64,000 nt of DNA from Chelonoidis abingdonii (GCF_003597395.2 NC_133776.1:39227744-39291743); one strand, 5' to 3'. Shown: positions 23,899 to 36,939, counted from the first letter of the stretch. The notes: generated by a model not told the origin, from the letters alone. Translations and numbers: made by a program.

Positions 23899-24487
23899 TT
23901 AATGCAGTTCTGCTCTGGAAATGACTCTGCAAATGGTTTTCTGGGCTTCCATGTTTATTATCTTTTACTAATTTCCATATCAATGTATGTCTGAACAAGT
24001 TGCTAACACACATCAGTGATGAAGCCCCCAAGAACCTAAAGTGATTACTGTACTCATTCTTTTTTACCGTTTTCAGTAGCTGAGTGCATTCCTTGGCTTA
24101 CAAGTAAAATCATGTTTTTTTCTGTCAGCCCAGCAACATCAATCATGAGTGTGAAAGTCCACCTGGATTCTTTCCTTTGGTAACACAATAAATTATCATC
24201 ACCATCATCAGTAATAAAAACTCTGTAGATCAAACTACATCCTGACTTACACCTGTGCAGCCTCATTGTCTTCGGACTATGCCATCAGTGACACCTGTGC
24301 CGTCCCAGTGTACCATCTTTGGGTTTGCACAGGTGTCACTGACTCGAATGTGATAAACAACTATATTTGATGCACAAGAAGGGAGAGCATCTTTTTCACT
24401 TGCTCATGCCAGCAATCCATTAACATTAACCAGCACCTTGAGAACTCTGACATTGCATTTTAATTACTTAAATTGTGAGGTCATTCT

Positions 24488-24560
24488 TTGTGTGTGTAGC
24501 ACCCAGCACAACGGGGCCTCCATCCCTGACTGGAGCCTAGGCGCTACTGCAGTGTAAATG
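24488..24560 (+). mobile_element. SINE 3'-end fragment
   Basis: TGTAGCACCCAGCACAACGGGGCC...GAGCCTAGGCGCTACTGCAGTG matches the tail shared by the SINEs at 54047 and 28735. Head absent. Confidence 0.65.
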
Positions 24561-26175
24561 TTAAATATTGACTTTGGTCAGGGAACAGGCACAAAAGCTG
24601 GTATCTTGGATGTCTCCATCCAACCTTCCATTCACAGTTCACATTTCCATTAACTGATTGTTCTGTTTGCATTAGGAATCTTATTAGAATGGCTTGTTGA
24701 AGACCAAGCCAGTGAGGAAGAGAATGGTGCCTCATCTTGTGAGATTCGGGCCTCATGCACATTAGCAGCTGTTTTTCTGAAGGTTCCCACTTAACCCTAT
24801 ATATTTATTCACATTTGTTGTAATGAAAGCGCCCATCCAGTGCTCTAGGGGGAAGCTCAGTTCAACCATTTTCAAATCTTACCAAAGAACTGGGCACAAT
24901 TCTGCAGGCTTCGAATTGCCAGAATTGTATTGTCAGCCGGCTTATAAATCAGTACTTAATCTGGACACTTAAAACTAACTGTCAAAAATATGGCATCCTT
25001 TGCTGAGGCAAAAAAGGGGCTCAGTGTGAAATTCAGGGTCGTAGACTAGTCAGAGATTAAATCAGGCCCATATTCTAACTCCATGTCTCATGAATTTCCT
25101 ACAGTAAAGACTGATTTGGTCAGAGTCTAGCTGGAGAACTTGTTCTTTTTTCCTAGCGCTTGTTGCCTGGGCAGGTAGCACTGAGTGAAGAGCTCCACAA
25201 ATCCAATTCCAGCACCTTTATTTCCCTTCCTTATCCTCTGCAGGAGGCATGTGTGGGAGGGGAGAGCGTTTTCACTTTGACGGGGAGAGGTGCAGTCCTT
25301 ACACAGAGAATGCTAGAAGACAGAACAACAATTAAGAAAATCATTTTGAATGTGCATAAAACATGAACAGAGACAGTACTAATGTTTTATATTATGCTGG
25401 TTACAATACTTTGTTGCTTTCCTGCTTTTTCCAGTATTCTGAGTGTGCCAACTTTGGTGCCTCCTTCCATATATCACAGTGCTCAGTTTAAAAGGGGGTT
25501 AATAGTACCAGAGTTTCCATTCATGACATAACAGATTGTCTCAGGGTTACAAGTAATATATTTCTCCCCAAATAACTTCCTGCCTCGCTTTTTGCTTATT
25601 TGTAGCAAAGGACTGTCGCAGGGAAATGAGCATATTCTCACATTACTTGATAATTTGCCAGGCATCGCTGAAGGTGATTTATAATTTATACATGGAAGGG
25701 ATTCGCCGATCTCATTAATTATCAGCCAAACAGCTAGATAAACACACTTTCAACTCATCATTCTAAATCAGATGTACTTGAAAGGGCCAAGGAATTCACC
25801 TGCAAGGGCTTTTGGCAGCCTGTGCTTTCCCAGACAACCAAAGTATGACAAAAGAATGCAAAAGCTGCCAGAATGCATTCCACCTTATAGCTACTCAGAG
25901 GTGGGAGGTTTCATCTGCCCTTGCTATATTGCTCTTCCTGGCTGAAATAATCTTCAACGGGATCTGATTCCTATTCCTTTTGATTCTAGTGGGAGTGAAT
26001 TTCAGAGATGGGAATGTGAAGCCCTTACAGGATTTCCCCTCTCTGCCCTCCCCCACCGAGCATTCTGCTGAAGCTCTGTGATATAAAAAGCTGGTGAACT
26101 GAGACTCTACAAGCTTCACCATCATAGTCATAAGAGAAGACACAGATATGTGTATCACTTCCCTTATATGTCCCT

Positions 26176-26683
26176 TTTTATCTGAGGATCTCCACGTGCT
26201 TTACAAACATTAATTAGTTAACTAAGCCTCCCAGCATGCCTATGACATAGTTATTATGCACAGTATGGCCAATTTTCAGATACATAAACTGAGGTAGAGA
26301 TTAAGAGCCAGAATATGGCTTGCACAGGGGAGAGAGGGTTTAGTTAATCCACCTCCCTTTCCACTGTGATCAGCCTGCGTTAGGAAAAGGAGCCACAACT
26401 ATAGCTCCTGTGCTCAGGAAGTGACCTGAAACTGGTCAAGGAGAAGGCTGGGCCATGCTTCTATCATACACCAGTTAGACTGGGCAGACTGTGCAGTGAA
26501 AGCTGTACTGTCCTTTCAGGATGTAACAGTTTGCTCACCCTCCATCCACATCAGGAAAGGATTATGCAGGGCTGTGCTTTAAAGGTATAATCTAATCCGT
26601 AATGACAAAGCCAAAAATAGAACCCAGGAGTCCTGACTCCTAGTTTCCTGCTCTAACCATCAGATCATACCCCATTTCAGGAA
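26176..26683 (-). mobile_element. SINE (MIR/CORE-like), minus strand, with an internal insertion
   Basis: The + strand text ATCTCCACGTGCTTTACAAA and CCAATTTTCAGATACATAAA begins the element. The tRNA-like head reappears at 26605-26683 as GAACCCAGGAGTCCTGACTCC...CTCTAACCATCAGATCATA. About 290 bases between (roughly 26305-26600) are unrelated and look inserted, but I see no duplication that fixes the limits. Confidence 0.65.
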
Positions 26684-27354
26684 AACCTGGCTAAGAGAGA
26701 GTGTCAAAGCTGAAAAGCTCACATCATGAAATTGCAATATTTGCAAGATGGACAAATTGTGGAGCAGGTTTTCAGTCTCCTTTCACTGATCTGACATGTA
26801 TAGGACAGAATGGGAGAAGTCACATGTGGAGAAAGCCTATTAAACTGTTTGAGTCCATCCCTTGCAGCTGCAGGATGTAGTCCTTTGGTAAAGAACATAC
26901 TGGGTATTAAACTGATAGTGAACTTGATCTAAGCCAGCAGGCTGAGAATGAGAAGTTTGTTGCTACAGATGAAAATTGCACAGAAATGTAGAAAAATAAT
27001 GTGTCTGCATGAGTCTTAGGAAAAAGGGAATGAAACAAAAAGCAGCTGTTTTCTTACTCGTTTAGATTAAACTGTGTGATGTTTGTTAATCTTTGCATCT
27101 GTAATGAGCTAGTACTGATCATGCACCCCAAATATCAAAAGGTGAGGAAAACAGAAGCACCTCATCAAATGTATGATCCTCTCTGAAATGTCATAGGTAA
27201 TCAAGTGTGGATAGTTAATGGATTGTGATTTGCATGCCACCATTTTTACTGATGGTACATTAGATAAGAACTGATAGTTTTTACAGGGATGCTTATGTGT
27301 GTCTTTTAGAAGTATGTCCATCTATTTGCTGTAATGTTGAAGAGGTTTGTTGCT
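26684..27354. other. Intron stretch, nothing recognised
   Basis: No supported feature. Confidence 0.5.
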
Positions 27355-27452
27355 TAACATTGTGGTTAATCACGATTAATTTTTTAAATCCTGATTAATT
27401 TTTTAAAATTAAGTGCGTGAGTTAACTGCGATTAATCGACAGCGCTAATATA
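27355..27452. repeat. GATTAATTTTTTAAA palindromic repeat
   Basis: GTGGTTAATCACGATTAATTTTTTAAA, CTGATTAATTTTTTAAA and GTGCGTGAGTTAACTGCGATTAATCG form tandem and inverted copies of an ATTAAT core. It looks like a small dispersed element, not a regulatory site. Confidence 0.55.
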
Positions 27453-27602
27453 TGTTAATGCCAAAGGTAAAAAAAATAAATAAACGAATGAACATGACAG
27501 TAGCATCTAGAGGTTCCCATTTGAAATCGTGACCCCATTGTGCTGAGCACTGTACACACATCTAGTAAGGGACAGTCCCTGCCACAGAGAGCTTACATTC
27601 TA

Positions 27603-27727
27603 AGGCCCTGGTCCTGAAAACACTTATGCATGTGCTTTGCTTTATGAACTGTTTGTAGTCTCATCACTGTTAGCAGCGTGTAAAATTAAGTACGTGCATA
27701 CATTTTTGCAGAATCAGTGCCTAAATA
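27603..27727. repeat. Short hairpin element inserted in a SINE
   Basis: GGCCCTGGTCCTGAAAACACTTATGC is mirrored, with decay, by CGTGCATACATTTTTGCAGAATCAGTGCC. It interrupts the minus-strand SINE at 27530-28585. Confidence 0.6.
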
Positions 27728-27831
27728 GACAAGACAGACAAAGGTTGAAAGAGGAAATGGGAACATGTAGGAAAAGTGACTTGACCAAGGTGTCATAACA
27801 GATCGATGACAAAGCCAGGCACAGACTATAG

Positions 27832-28518
27832 TAGCGGTTCTCAACCTTTTTCTTTCTGAGGCCCTCGTCAACATGCCAGAAAAACTCCGGGGCCCAGCGG
27901 GGGTGAGTGAGTGGTGGGTGGCTCCGGGCCAGGGGTGGGACTTCTGTTTCGGGGAGGTGGGGTGCAAGGGCTGGTAGGGCTTGGGCCAGCTCTGCACAGC
28001 GTGGTCCAAAGAGGGAGTGCCATCTCCACCCCCTGACTCACCTCAGCAGGCCACCCACCTTTCTGGGGCTATGTGCTGGTGGCTACTCCTCGAAGGCTCT
28101 GCTGGGGCCCGAGCTGCCTTTGGCTGTGTGAGCAGGCTGAGGAAGAGGAGGAGATGGGGGGCGGGTGAAGTTGTCCTCAGCATTACCCCACTCTGGGTAA
28201 GGTACTGCAGTTTGCAGAGCAACACCCTTGTGCCCCCTTAGCTCTGGCCATGGGCTCAAGCACCACCACTCCTGGCTTCACGTGGACAGGGCAGAGCTCG
28301 GGGTTTCGGCTTGTCACTGCTCCTGGCTGCAGAGCAGGGCTCAAGGCTTCAGTCCCACGCCACTCCTGGCTTCAGCCCCATGGCGGGAGGGAGTGCCAGA
28401 GCTCAGGGTTTCAGCCTCATGCCACTCCCTGCTTCAGCCTCCGCAGGCAGGGCGCTGGGGCTCAGGGCTTCAGGCCCGCACGTCTTCTGGCTTCCACGGG
28501 TCCAGCTGAGAGCCACTG
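27832..28518. mobile_element. hAT non-autonomous element, 687 bp, with internal tandem repeats
   Basis: The tips TAGCGGTTCTCAACC and GCTGAGAGCCACTG (reverse complement CAGTGGCTCTCAGC) are flanked by GACTATAG (27824-27831) and GGCTATAG (28519-28526). The interior is GC-rich. From about 28290 to 28500 it repeats the phrase GGGYTTCAG/GGCTTCAG every 50-70 bases. No transposase is present. The element sits inside an older minus-strand SINE. Confidence 0.9.
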
Positions 28519-28734
28519 GGCTATAGGAGTCCTGCTTTCCAGTCCAGTGCTCGATCCACTGCATCATGCTACCTCTGTTGACCGATAGTTTAAAATCCTA
28601 AATTAGTACAAGTAAACAGTGTCCTTTTTTTAAACAGTCGGTTTGCCTCTTTCCTTCCGAGGCAGCTTTGCAGTGCACTGTGAGACTCTGACTTTGGCCT
28701 GGGATCTGCTAGTCTTTGTAGAGAGGACTGTAAT

Positions 28735-28832
28735 TTTCTCTGTTTGTACAGCACCTGTCACGGATGGTTCCCAATCTAAACCTAGTGGGCCTCCAGGCAC
28801 TATTGCCATATGAGTGTTAAATTATAATAATG
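28735..28832 (+). mobile_element. SINE 3'-end fragment
   Basis: GTTTGTACAGCACCTGTCACGG is followed by GGGCCTCCAGGCACTATTGCC and a TTATAATAAT tail, the same 3' end as at 24488 and 54260. Confidence 0.65.
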
Positions 28833-30016
28833 GTGCAGACCCTTGAACTTATGTGGAGTTCTGCTGTAGTCAGTGAGATTCTGCCTCGGGATAGAGGTCT
28901 GTGCTAGAGGATCCGGGCCATGGGTCAAGGCCATAATTATTAAAAAGAATAGTCAATTAAATTTTAAGAGTCATATGATTTCAAACAATTTCAGATTTCT
29001 TACTACTTCATATGAATTATTGGTGCACTTAAAAATAATTATTCATACTAATATGTATTGGACAGTCTTCTGCTATTTTATATACTGTATTAGCAAACTC
29101 CCTTTTTTTAAAAAAAAAATTTTTTTTAGACATCTTGTTCATGACAGCTAATGCTTGTGTGCTTGTGTCAGTAGCAAGTGGACCTTTTAAATAATACTGT
29201 CAGGGCTAAGTGTTAGGGCTTCCCGTTTCAAACTGCTCAAACTGCTACTGTGCTTTATCACAGACTTCATCTAACTTTGGAAATTTAATTGCCTTTTTAC
29301 AGAGCTGTTAAGATTTAAGAAATGAGAGATAATGCCAGGCTGACTGGCCAGTGCTTGGAGATATAGATCTCCATTCCCATCAGTGCTTTTCACTGATTGG
29401 GGAGGGAAGCTTGTAAGCAGGTCTCCTGACAAAAGGATTAGAGCTTGTTAAAGTGAACATTCAGCCAATTAATCAGCTTTCACCAGAGTATATTGTAAAA
29501 ATTTAGCTAGTGGTTTGTCCTGTAAATGTTCGCATCTTCCGCTCGTAAAATAAAAATGGCATTAATTTATGTTTAAAAACAAAATAAAAAAGGGTGTTGT
29601 GTACAGCCTTAGCTGCTTCTTTTTCCACTCCTGCTCAAAGGAAACTGTCAACTTTTTTTTTTTAATTGACTAATTATTTGAAACTGACCTTGGAATCTCA
29701 ACAGCTCCTGAATCGTAGAAAAAGGCTACTAAACTTCCAAAGTCAGATGAAGTCTGTGACAGAGCACAGAAACAGCTTGAACAGTTCGAAATTAGAAGGT
29801 TTAATACTTAGCCCTGACTGTAATGGTTTAAAGGCCTTGTTGCTACTGACACAAACATCAGCTGGTATTTAATTCAGGTCTGCCTTAAAAAATGACTAAA
29901 CCACTCATTTCAAACAGTTCAGTTTTCTGACAGGGCACCCTTTAGGTGTGGCCTGCATTTATTATTTAAATCTTTTTTAACAAAAAATAGTTTCTGAGAG
30001 CTTTTCTTCTCTTTTA

Positions 30017-30107
30017 GCCCCCAATTCAGCAATCCAACCCTATTCAGCAAATGCTTCCCCACATACCTGAAGTTAAACACGTTTAAATGCTTTGCTGAAT
30101 TGGGGCC
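30017..30107. repeat. Short hairpin element (CCAATTCAGCAA type)
   Basis: GCCCCCAATTCAGCAA is mirrored by TTGCTGAATTGGGGCCC, with inner words GTTAAAC and GTTTAAA. It is about 91 bp and fully palindromic in plan. Confidence 0.75.
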
Positions 30108-30269
30108 CTACTGATATTTATAAGGGAGGGAGCAGCCATACGACACACGCTGAGGTACACAAGTCCTTTTCCTTCTCCTTCCTGTGTGTTCAGTGCCTGC
30201 CCTCTTTCTCTTCAGTTCACCTTTGCGGTTGCTCATAGTGTAGATCTAGCTTTGTAGTGCTGGGCTAAG

Positions 30270-30460
30270 AGAATGAAGCTGGTTTGAATTTTTTTTTCCA
30301 CCATGGAAAATTTTGACATTTGATCAAATAATCAAAAATTTTCTGAGGAAAAAAATGTTGAGGAAAGCAGGAACTTTCCAGGAGAAAATTTGTTTCGTTA
30401 AAAGCCCAGTTTTTTCATTGAAAATACAGTTGTGCTGGAAAATTTTCTATCAGTGCTAAT
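30270..30460. repeat. GAAAATTTT-type AT-rich repeat
   Basis: GGAAAATTTTGACATTTGATC, AAAAATTTTCTGAGG, GGAGAAAATTTG and GGAAAATTTTCTATC recur in both orientations. Similar text at 36940-37105 and 55025-55260 suggests one dispersed palindromic family. Confidence 0.55.
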
Positions 30461-32491
30461 AGAGAGTGCCTAGAAGCAGCTCCTGAAAGTGTCGTTGATC
30501 ATGACAGTGTCTGAGACAGGAAGTACAAATGATCACCAACAAAACAGTGGAACTACCTATATATAAATTTATAGTATTTCTAATTGTTTTGAGGATATTT
30601 AAATTATTTCAGGAAGTATATCTGCTCTGTATTTGAAAGGAGGAGGTTCTGTATGTGCCTTGCAGTACTATAACTTAAATACAAAACTTTCTGAGGCTGT
30701 GCTGTCAAGATGCACAAAATAAATAATGGAGAAAGAGAGTCTTTCCCCAAAACTTCTCCCTTTTTTAGTAATATTAGGTGTTACTCTTGACTGCAGTACG
30801 TACAACATTTTCATAGAGAAGTGAGATTTCGAGATGATGGCAACCCTTGCAGTCCTTTCCTAGTTGTGTTCAGCAGTTGTGATACACTCTCTGGTGAACT
30901 GTAAGCTTCAGAATACCTCTTTGCATGCTTTTTAGCAGTAGCATTTTCCATTTAGGGCCTGATCCTAGACCTGTTGAATCATTTCAAAGGGACTATGATG
31001 CAGTCAGTGTCAGTTTCTCAGGGATGTCTTCTCTGGTAGCAGATACCGGGTAAGTCCAGATATATCAGTTTTGACTCAAAACAAGCATAGGGATCTACTG
31101 GGGAAAAAAAACAAATACTCAAGAAATGCTGGAAAGGGGGATGCAGTTTTAAAAATGAACTGTTGGCTGAGTTATCAGACTAGTTTTGGTTTTATATTTT
31201 TTTTTAAAGGTTAAAAATCCATTAATAATCAGAACAGGTTACTTTAGTGCATTCAACATGTGAGGACAGTTTCTTCCTTTGATTAGTATTCTGCAAATGA
31301 GACTGGGGGAGAAGGATTGCTTAGTGTGAGTGATGGTGGCTGACTGAAGTCCTAATGGAAGGAGTGGCCTCTTTTGAAATGTGATGATGCCATAGAATCA
31401 CACTGTGCTAGAGATGCCATGATCCTGAATTTACGGAACACAGTTTCCAAGCTTGGGCACCTAAATTGTCCCAGATCCCCCAAATTGGGCACTGAATATG
31501 GTCTGAAATCAGTATGTCTTGAAAATTGGATCTGAAGATGATAAAAGGGCAAATAAGTCCTTCATGTGTGGGATTAACATACCATTCTAATTTTAGCATC
31601 GTCTGTCTAACTGCTTTGGTTTGTGTCTGCGGTGTTTTTTTTTCAGATTTCCATATCCCCTCTCCTGTTATGCTTATGCATGGGATTGGGCTAACAGTGG
31701 CACAATATTTTCCACAATTTTTTAAAGTTGCTGTTTTTGTATGTTAAAGATAATGCAACAGAAAAGGAAGATGAACAATGCAAGGTGGTATAACTAATAC
31801 ACAGCAGGTAACCCTAGTGCCTAGGATAATCTCCTCCCAGAAAGCAAATGGCAGACCACAGTAGCAGCAGCATTGGTGCCCCATCTTAATCCAAGGAAAC
31901 ACTTTGGATTGTCAGGGTTACTTATTTCCACCCACTGATTAGCATTTTTGCCACATCGCTTACCCCTTGTGTCTGCCAGCCAAAGCCAATTGGGGATTTT
32001 GGACCTATAGGATTGTAAAGAGATCTTGCCACCTGTGAAATCGTCAGTTCTGGGAGGGTGGTGTGGGGTGTACCAGTGATGAGTTGAACACCAATCCTTG
32101 GTAGCATGTCAGGTATGCCACCAAGACTCTAGCAGCTGGTGGGTCCCAGATACCACTCCAGCAATCTGCAGCCACATAGCTTCTCCTAAGGTAACCCCAG
32201 ACATCCTGTGCCTGTGAACTGCTTGTCACCAGCCCTCCTTCTGTCTGCCACTGACTTTTCCCTGGCTAGCAGAAAGAGCAGCAGCAGATTCACCCACAGA
32301 GTCATCTTTTATTGACAGCTGATTCATTGTATTACAACAACCCAAGTACATTAGGTAGGTGGAGCTGGCGCACACAGCAGATGACTGCTTCCCGGATTCT
32401 TCATTATTAAATTTCCTTTCTAAACTTTTTTAAACTTGTGGTTAATCTAGCAAAACTTAAAAAAGTGCCATGAAAATTGGCAGTCCCGAGG

Positions 32492-32750
32492 CTTGTCTAC
32501 ACAGGGAGGTTAGTGCATAGTGAGCTAAAATGTGAATGTAAAGTGTACTAGCTACTCTGCACTTTCTCCCTGTGTAAATGCTCTTTACTGCACACTGAGC
32601 ACCCTTAGGTGTACAGCTCAGTGTACTGCTAATGTGCACAGAGGCACGCTTAGTGTTTAGCTAAAGGGTCCACTTGGGGAGTGTGTGAACTTAGAATAGC
32701 TAGCTGCAGCATCCACCAGCTACTGTGGGCTTTTTTCCCATGCAGACAAG
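32492..32750. mobile_element. MITE-like palindromic element
   Basis: The left end CTTGTCTACACAGGGAGG and the right end CCCATGCAGACAAG are inverted repeats. Inside, GTGTACAGCTCAGTG-type words recur in both orientations. No convincing target duplication was found. Non-coding. Confidence 0.6.
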
Positions 32751-35338
32751 TTGCTGGAAAAATCTAGCTGAGTAAGGTTTGATGCATGTGGTGGGCTAGC
32801 AAATTTTGCCTTGCACAGATTTGGTTTAGGCAAGAGCTAGCAACTGACTACCCCTTGATGGTTTGCTTCTGTACAACTTACACCTACAGGAGGAATTCTC
32901 ATAACCTTCCTCCCAGTGACTCCCTCACACCAACCACTGCCAGGCCTTTCCTTCCCCTTGCTGACCCACTGGCCTAACCACTTCATCTGCTGTTCCTAGA
33001 GATTGAGTGAGGCCTTCCATCAGGTCCCTTCCTCCAAATCCAAATGTCCTGGTGAGGGGCGGGGGAGAGATGGAAAAAGGTCTGGGAGCTGCCAAACCAG
33101 CCCCCAATACATACAGGGAAGAGGAAGAAGGAACAACTCTCCTCTGTGGCCAGAAAAAAACCCTGATCTGAGAGCATAGGTAAATAGCTTCTCCCCTAAA
33201 TCCCTAGTGTTATAGTTACAGAAATCTCAGGATTTCCTTAGCAACCACTCAAGTACCAGATTTATGGGGCTTCACTTTGCTAGCCTCCAGCTGCACTGGG
33301 ATATTTTGCTTCGCAACTGTGAGTTTAACTGGAGGAGAGCAACGCTGTGCTCCTTCTACTGCTCTGTGACAGGATCTGGCCACTTTCTGGGACCCTTCTC
33401 CTATCCATCTCCCAATAGAAAAATCTATATTTGGAGAAGGAGAGTGGCGTTAGCTGGTGACCCCCAGAGGTACAAGATGAAGGGAACAACAACTGGCAAC
33501 CCTGAACTTCCTGGGGGAAATGGGCAACTGAAGAGCAAAGTTGGGGAAGTGCTCAAGCTACTGTACGGCAGGCCCCTCAGCCTTGAAGGCAAGAATGATA
33601 AGGGTGGGGAAGCCAGGGAAGACCAGACAGAGACCTAGTGGGATGTACAAATAGTGTCAATCCACATCAGCTGAACTTCTTGGACTCAGTTTGATGATCA
33701 TAGTTCCATGTGCACCCTTAGTTCCCCTGAGTTTTACTTCCAGGTTATCTTCAAGCCCTTCTTAGATACCTAGCCAGTTAAAAACAAGAGTACCAAAACC
33801 AGCTAATAAATCTAAACCACCCTTCCAATGTGCTCTTGTTGGTGCTTGTATTTCTTTATCCATATTTAAATTCGTTCAGTTAAAAATTATCCTTGGTGAC
33901 TACAAGTGATCTGTTTTTTTTCCCTCATCAGTGATGTGAGTTAAAAATATGGAACTGATTGTAATTTGTAGAAAATATGAAGTCATTAGCAATAGGAGAC
34001 AGATCTGACAGCGCTAACATCAAAGGAAACTGGCTTTATTTGGAAGCAGCACTGGATTCATCACATTGAATTCTACAACTTGACTTTTAAGACGGGCTTG
34101 AGAGAAGGTTAATAATTTTTTTTTGTTCTTCTGGCTTTTGAGGATCTTTATCAGCCTCAGGGGCATTACAGTGAGTAACTAGTTTGGACCAGAAGAACGA
34201 CTTAATTTTACAAGAAGCTCATTAACTCATTCTATTTAAAATCTTCTCATTTCACCCAAAACCCAATTATGCTTGGACTGGCAGTGTTTGGGACAGGGGG
34301 AGGGGGCATAGGGAGTCCTATGGTATTCATGTTGGAGAGACAAGGGTAACTCCCTTTCTTTGACTTTTAGGTCAAAAGACCTGGTCCCTGGGACAGCTTG
34401 ACAATAAGAAAATCCTGATGAGCATTTAGAACTAAAACTGCTGTACAATCACGGAGGGGTTCATGGCGCGGGGCAGAAAGCTCATCAAAAGAGACTATTC
34501 AAACAATTGAGTTCTATAATTAACACACAAAAATCTGTTCAGAAATGGTAATAACAGTAAAAGAGAGCTAAGAAGAAGCTGCCTACTCATGTGGCAGATG
34601 TGGTTTTGTTAAAATTTGAGAAAGAAAACCATCCATGTAAAGAGAGAAAAGAACATTAGAGGGAAAAATGAAAACTCTTTATTCTCCGGTGTGCAGTTGG
34701 AATACAAACTGGAAATATTTCCAAAGTAGCAGGCGTGGCTGAAAAGGGAACCAGTCATCAATAACCTGAAATAGATTTTAAGAGGCTGGTATCATTTTTT
34801 TTAAATCATTTTAAAAACAATTCCTTTTCCCATTCTTAATTAGAACTAATTTACTGGAAGCTTGAAGCTGAGATCTGCTTCCTTCAAGAATATACTTTTT
34901 CCTTTGTTGCACACATTGGTGTGTTACTGTAGGATTGTTCATGATAGCTGGGGTGCTGCTGCTGCTTTAAGAATAGTGGTTGCTTTGGGATTTCTTTTAA
35001 TTACATTGTGGTGTTTAGATGTTGCTTGTAATTACTAGAACTGGGAACACTGGCTGCTGGGAGTCTCAAAGGACAGGAAACAGGAAGGAGCGGGTAGAAG
35101 TTGAGGAGGCAGAGTGAGAGTTACAGAGGGTGCAGCAGCAGCTTAGTAAAGAGGTTTCCACTTTAAAAATAAAGTCCTGTTGAAGTTTGTTAGTGCCTTG
35201 CCTGGTTGATACAACATACATCCAGAGCATTTTGTGGACTTTAGAAACTAAGGTCTACACGTGTGGCAGCACATAGAGTACAGACACTGCATGCTCAGGT
35301 AGCATGGGTATAAATAAGAGTGTAGACTAGGAGGCACT
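32751..35338. other. Intron stretch, nothing firmly recognised
   Basis: A 124-aa open frame at 33264-33638 has no domain and no splice-site or codon pattern supporting it. Confidence 0.45.
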
Positions 35339-35346
35339 GCTTACAG

Positions 35347-35641
35347 CAGTAGTTCTCAAAGCCGGTCTGCCGCTTGTTCAGGGAAAGCCCCTGGCGGGCT
35401 GGGTCAGTTTGTTTACCTCCCGCGTCCACAGGTTTGGGCAATCGCGGCTCCCACTTGCCGCGGTTTGCCGCTCTAGGCCAATGGGGGCTGCAGGAAGCAG
35501 TGTGGGCCAAGGGATGTGCTGGCCGCCCTTCTAGTGGGAGCTGCGATTGACCAAACCTGTGGATGCGGCAGGTAAACAAACCAGCCCAGCCCGCCAGGGG
35601 CTTACCCTGAACAAGCGGCGGCCCTAGTTTGAGAACCACTG
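35347..35641. mobile_element. hAT MITE, 295 bp, palindromic
   Basis: The tips CAGTAGTTCTCAAA and TTTGAGAACCACTG are flanked by GCTTACAG (35339-35346) and GCTTAGAG (35642-35649). The inner arms contain AGGGAAAGCCCCTGGCGGGC, and TGTTTAC (35410) mirrored by GTAAACA (35572). The same arms occur in the element at 63335. Non-coding. Confidence 0.93.
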
Positions 35642-36939
35642 GCTTAGAGGACAACAGAGTAGAGTAGTGTGGCCTGCACTCCTGAACCGAAGAATATATA
35701 CTCTATGTGGCTCTCTACATGCTCAAACAATGCCTTCCATGTCTACATTACTATTTTTAGCAGTGTAGCATCAGCCTGTCCCTTCAGTAAAAGACTCTGG
35801 TAGCACAGAGAGGCTCTGACAGGGAGACAGTGGGGAAAGGCTCCAACAGCTACCCACTGCTAGAACCTTTCCCCTCTGTGTACCTTTGCTGGACCTTTTC
35901 ACTGCTGCATGTATCTACATGTACCCTACATCTGCTGCAAGTGTAGGGAAGTGTAAACAAGTTCTAAGTTTATTTGCACAGCTGATCTGTTTTTCTATTA
36001 AGCAGATCAATTGTGCTCTGCCTATAAAAATGCCATCAAATACATGAATGCAACATTATTGTTTTCTGTTTAACTGGAGACGCTAGAAGACACAAATCTT
36101 AAGATTATTGCACCAGCACTCACTTAGTCACATTAATGAAGGTTTAAGTGGTGCATTGACCCTGTGCTAGCCCTCTGCAAAGGGATAAATTTCCTACTAA
36201 GGTCCTGATTCTGCAGTGAGTTCCATGCAGGCTCCGGGAGCCATACTAGTACTTACAGGATTAGAGTTTCAAATGCAGGCTAACTATGCTTTATAGAGTC
36301 ACAGGTCAACATTCTAGGGTTTACATGCCCATAAAGTCCTCATTACAAGCCTCTATACCATTAACTTTCTTTACTGCTGCTGTACATTGAACTAAGAATT
36401 TAAAATTTATGTGCCAGACCTTCTCATTGACTAAGTGGAGTTGTGCCAGCAAAGAATTTGGCCCTTCATCTATCCATCTACCTTCTCCTCTTTATTAGCT
36501 TCAAAACCAGAAGCTGTGATTTGTCCTATTTTGCCCCATTAAAAATATGCTTCTGCAGTTGGTGTGAGTTAGCTGGTAGCTCCTTAAGTCTTTTTCTCTA
36601 GCTTCTGTATTGCCCCCTAAATAATCTGGCTGCTAGGGCAGCTCCCATATCAAGAGGGTCATAGAGAGGGCTATGGGCTTAAGCAGCAGTCCGCCAACCC
36701 AAATAACTCTCATTTTTGTGACTTTAATGCCACTGAAATCTGCCACAAAGAAGTCTAGCCCCATGGAGACTCCCTTATCCACACCCAAAGTAGTAGTTAG
36801 CCTTCTGGTGAATGCAGACTCAGGGAGGGAGGGTCACCAGGGTAAAGGGAAGTAAATAAACCAAGAAAGAGCCAAAAGGAATATAAATAGAGTTGTCTTA
36901 AATTTCCCAGATTTAAATAGTTTTGTAGTTATTTTGAAT

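Larger units (their letters stand above)
23271..26175. other. Intron stretch with small repeats only
   Basis: Includes the hairpin at 23820 and a SINE tail at 24488. Nothing else is recognised. Confidence 0.5.
27530..28585 (-). mobile_element. SINE, minus strand, split by a hAT element and a hairpin element
   Basis: Pieces at 27530-27602 (GAGCTTACATTCTAA), 27728-27831 (GGAAATGGGAAC...AAGTGACTTGACCAAGG) and 28527-28585 (GGAGTCCTGC...GCTCGATCCACTGCATCATG) form one minus-strand tRNA-derived SINE in order. The 8-bp duplication of the hAT at 27832-28518 joins the last two pieces exactly. Confidence 0.78.
28833..32491. other. Intron stretch with hairpin and AT-rich repeat
   Basis: Holds the elements at 30017 and 30270. 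31800-32300 is less AT-rich and may be an unrecognised old repeat; no end structure is visible. Confidence 0.45.
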
